NCBI GenBank assembly: GCA_041398565.1
Contig: JAWKUN010000003.1
Location: 248,001-312,000 of the forward strand
DNA from: DATGPD01 sp041398565
Lineage (GTDB): Bacteria; Planctomycetota; UBA1135; UBA2386
DNA: 64,000 nucleotides
Direction of reading: 5' to 3'
Each line of letters begins with the position of its first letter. Position 1 is the first letter of the stretch. Of this stretch, positions 62,270-64,000 are shown in pieces. The translations under genes and the position numbers were made by a program. The notes below the pieces were generated by a model. That model saw nothing but the letters and a program-made list of their open reading frames with translations. It did no database searches and had not been told where the DNA came from.

Positions 62270-62417
62270 GGTCCGAGGATCGACGGGGCCGCCTCGGGCG
62301 CCGGCCCTGCGCTGCGGAAGGTCCGTTCTTCGTCCGACCCAGTACCGGACCGAGCCACGATTCGCGCGCGCCGCGTCCGCGCGGTAGCGTGGGTGATCCC
62401 CGTCCACCGGTGATCCC

Positions 62418-63851
62418 ATGAACGCGACCTCCACCGTCCGCATCCTGATTCTCGCGAGCGCCGCTCTCACCTGCCACGGTCTCGCCGCCGCGCAGGATGC
62501 CGCGGCCGACGACCCGCACATTCCGGTGCTGGTCGTCGGCGGCGCCAACAACCACGACTGGGAGTGGACGACGCCGGCGCTCGCGCGCCTGCTGGAGGCT
62601 TCGGGGCGCTTCCGCGCCGACGTCACGACCAAGCCCGCCGAGGAGCTGGCCGGGCTGGCGGCCTCGAACCGGTACCGCGCCTTCGTGCTGGACTACAATG
62701 GGCCGCGCTGGGGCGAGGCCGCGGAGCACGCGTTTCTCGACGCGGTGCGCGGCGGCGTCGGTGTCGCCGTGATCCACGCGGCCAACAACGCGTTCCCGGG
62801 CTGGGTCGAGTACGAGACGATGGTCGGCTACCTGTGGCGCGAGGGCACCGGCCACGGCCGCTTCCACCCGTTCGACGTCGTCGTCGACGATCGCGACCAC
62901 CCGATCACCAAGGACCTGCCCGACCTCCGCGCACATCCGGACGAGCTGTATCACCGTCTCGTGCACATGCACGACGCCGACATTCGGATCCTGGCGACGG
63001 CGATGTCGTCGAAGGAGTCGGGCGGCAGCGGCGAACGGGAACCGATGATCCTGGTGAGCAGCTTCGGCAAGGGGCGCGTCTTCCACACGCCGCTCGGCCA
63101 CGTCTGGCGGAACGTGCCCGCGAGCCGCGCGTCGTGGGCGGACCCGCAGTTCCGGCAGCTCGTGGCGCGCGGCACGGAGTGGGCGGCGACGGGCGCGGTC
63201 ACCATCCCGCCGGCGTTCGTCACGCGGCTCCCCGACGACGAGGCCGCCGCCGGCTTCCGCTTGCTGTTCGACGGCAAGACCACCGACGGGCTGCGCGGCT
63301 ATCGCAAGAAGGGCTTTCCGGACAAGGGCTGGAGCATCGCCGACGGCGCGTTGACCTGTGCTCAGGGTGGCGGTGGCGGCGACATCGCGACCGTCGAGCA
63401 GTTCGGCGACTTCGAGCTGCGCTTCCAGTGGCGGGTGGCCCCGGGCGCCAACAGCGGCGTGATGTGTCGGGTGTCGGAGGACAAAGGCGCGAGCTACGAG
63501 ACCGGCGCCGAATTCCAGGTCCTCGACGACGCGAAGCATCCCGACGGGCGCAACCCGCTCACGTCGGCGGCGGCGCTGTACGGCCTGTGTGCCCCGGAGG
63601 GCAAGGAGCTGCGCCCGGTGGGGCAGTACAACGACGCGCGCATCGTGCTGAGCGGCCGCCACGTCGAGCACTGGCTCAACGGGGTCAAGGTCGTCGACAT
63701 GGAGATGGTCGGACCCGACTGGGACGCGAAGCTCGCCGCGAGCAAGTTCCGAACCTGGGACCGGTTCGCGCGCAACGAGCGGGGCCACATCGTGTTCCAG
63801 GACCACGGCAACGACGTGGCGTTCCGACTGATCCGGATCCGGGAGCTGTGA
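62418..63851 (+). CDS. ThuA domain fused to DUF1080 (3-keto-glucoside hydrolase-like)
   Basis: A 477-residue protein with a signal peptide (residues 1-25). Residues 34-270 match a ThuA/trehalose-utilisation-like flavodoxin fold (PVLVVGGANNHDWEWT, VGVAVIHAANNAFPGW, GRVFHTPLGHVWRN). From about 285 the rest matches DUF1080/3-keto-disaccharide hydrolase: FRLLFDGKTTDGLRGY, a WSIADGALT start and GHIVFQDHGNDVAFRLIRIREL at the end. Some DUF1080 proteins cleave 3-keto-glucosides. The pairing of the two domains recurs in Planctomycetota sugar gene sets. It ends 149 bp before the right edge. Substrate is inference. Confidence 0.85.
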   Translation: MNATSTVRILILASAALTCHGLAAAQDAAADDPHIPVLVVGGANNHDWEWTTPALARLLEASGRFRADVTTKPAEELAGLAASNRYRAFVLDYNGPRWGEAAEHAFLDAVRGGVGVAVIHAANNAFPGWVEYETMVGYLWREGTGHGRFHPFDVVVDDRDHPITKDLPDLRAHPDELYHRLVHMHDADIRILATAMSSKESGGSGEREPMILVSSFGKGRVFHTPLGHVWRNVPASRASWADPQFRQLVARGTEWAATGAVTIPPAFVTRLPDDEAAAGFRLLFDGKTTDGLRGYRKKGFPDKGWSIADGALTCAQGGGGGDIATVEQFGDFELRFQWRVAPGANSGVMCRVSEDKGASYETGAEFQVLDDAKHPDGRNPLTSAAALYGLCAPEGKELRPVGQYNDARIVLSGRHVEHWLNGVKVVDMEMVGPDWDAKLAASKFRTWDRFARNERGHIVFQDHGNDVAFRLIRIREL

Positions 63852-64000
63852 CGGACGGGCTTGGGCCGAACGCGTCGCCGACTCCGAGCCGACGCGCGCG
63901 CGTCCGTAGAAAGTCGTGGAGTAGCCGCGCGTGTTGCCGGCGCGGTCGTCGGCACCCAGCGAGGTGAGGGCGCAGGGGGCGCCGATGCCCCGATGTCCGG

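Noticed and set aside
62253..64000. A minus-strand frame running in from the right edge, with residues like GADDRAGNTRGYSTTFYG near 63940
   Set aside because: It has good codon use at the edge but no stop until well inside the ThuA-DUF1080 gene, so it is not a supported gene end. A partial gene from the right remains possible.

Overview
The window is about 64 kb of GC-rich bacterial DNA, densely coding on both strands, with strong third-position G/C bias. The gene content points to the Planctomycetota, most likely an uncultured lineage rich in secreted beta-propeller proteins. The signs are: many signal-peptide proteins built from FG-GAP/VCBS, kelch, BNR or ELW-DGT repeats; sigma-70/ECF factors paired with membrane Ser/Thr kinases; PmoA-like, ThuA-DUF1080, GH127 and GH9 proteins; and menaquinone synthesis by the futalosine route (mqnC-mqnE). 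The taxonomic call is inference; no rRNA or tRNA gene was seen.

Layout. 1-7.3 kb: a PhoD-type phosphatase cut by the left edge, a PmoA-like (DUF6807) protein, an iodotyrosine-deiodinase-like nitroreductase and a GH127 arabinofuranosidase-like enzyme. 7.3-7.7 kb: a divergent spacer with a 78-bp tandem palindromic repeat. 7.7-12.8 kb: an ELW-DGT repeat exoprotein, then a small secreted protein abutting a TIR-domain multi-pass membrane protein. 12.9-21.1 kb: three FG-GAP exoproteins in a row on the minus strand, the first interrupted by an in-frame 183-bp palindrome-rich insertion flanked by 6-bp direct repeats. 21.4-29.6 kb: a signalling cluster, with a coupled secreted protein / sigma factor / Ser-Thr kinase operon, then a second sigma factor divergent from a kinase fused to an FGE-sulfatase-like domain. 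29.7-38.6 kb: hypothetical secreted proteins, a kelch protein, a frameshifted exoprotein tail and a GH9 cellulase-like enzyme. 38.7-43.2 kb: a Uma2 nuclease, mqnC-mqnE and a degenerate thioredoxin-fold protein. 43.2-48.2 kb: a large kelch protein and a secreted protein of unknown function. 48.4-53.3 kb: a four-gene tetR / membrane fusion / DHA2 transporter / TolC-like operon with ATGA overlaps throughout. 53.4-64 kb: a BNR propeller exoprotein, a voltage-gated-type K+ channel with a zinc-ribbon tail, parC, a DUF4388 (PATAN) protein, a secreted protein and a ThuA-DUF1080 hydrolase.

Common thread. About ten secreted proteins with unrelated N-terminal modules end in a related C-terminal region of about 110-130 residues. 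Its last part often reads as a small-residue run, L-x-G-x-x-L-x-A-Q, an Asp-Pro stretch and a terminal S-N-G-L plus a short beta strand. This suggests a shared sorting or surface-anchoring tail. The signalling genes probably regulate this exoproteome, although nothing in the sequence shows that directly. The most unusual items are the shared C-terminal tail, the in-frame inserted repeat, the TIR-membrane protein pair, and a three-way-junction fold between mqnC and the thioredoxin-like gene.
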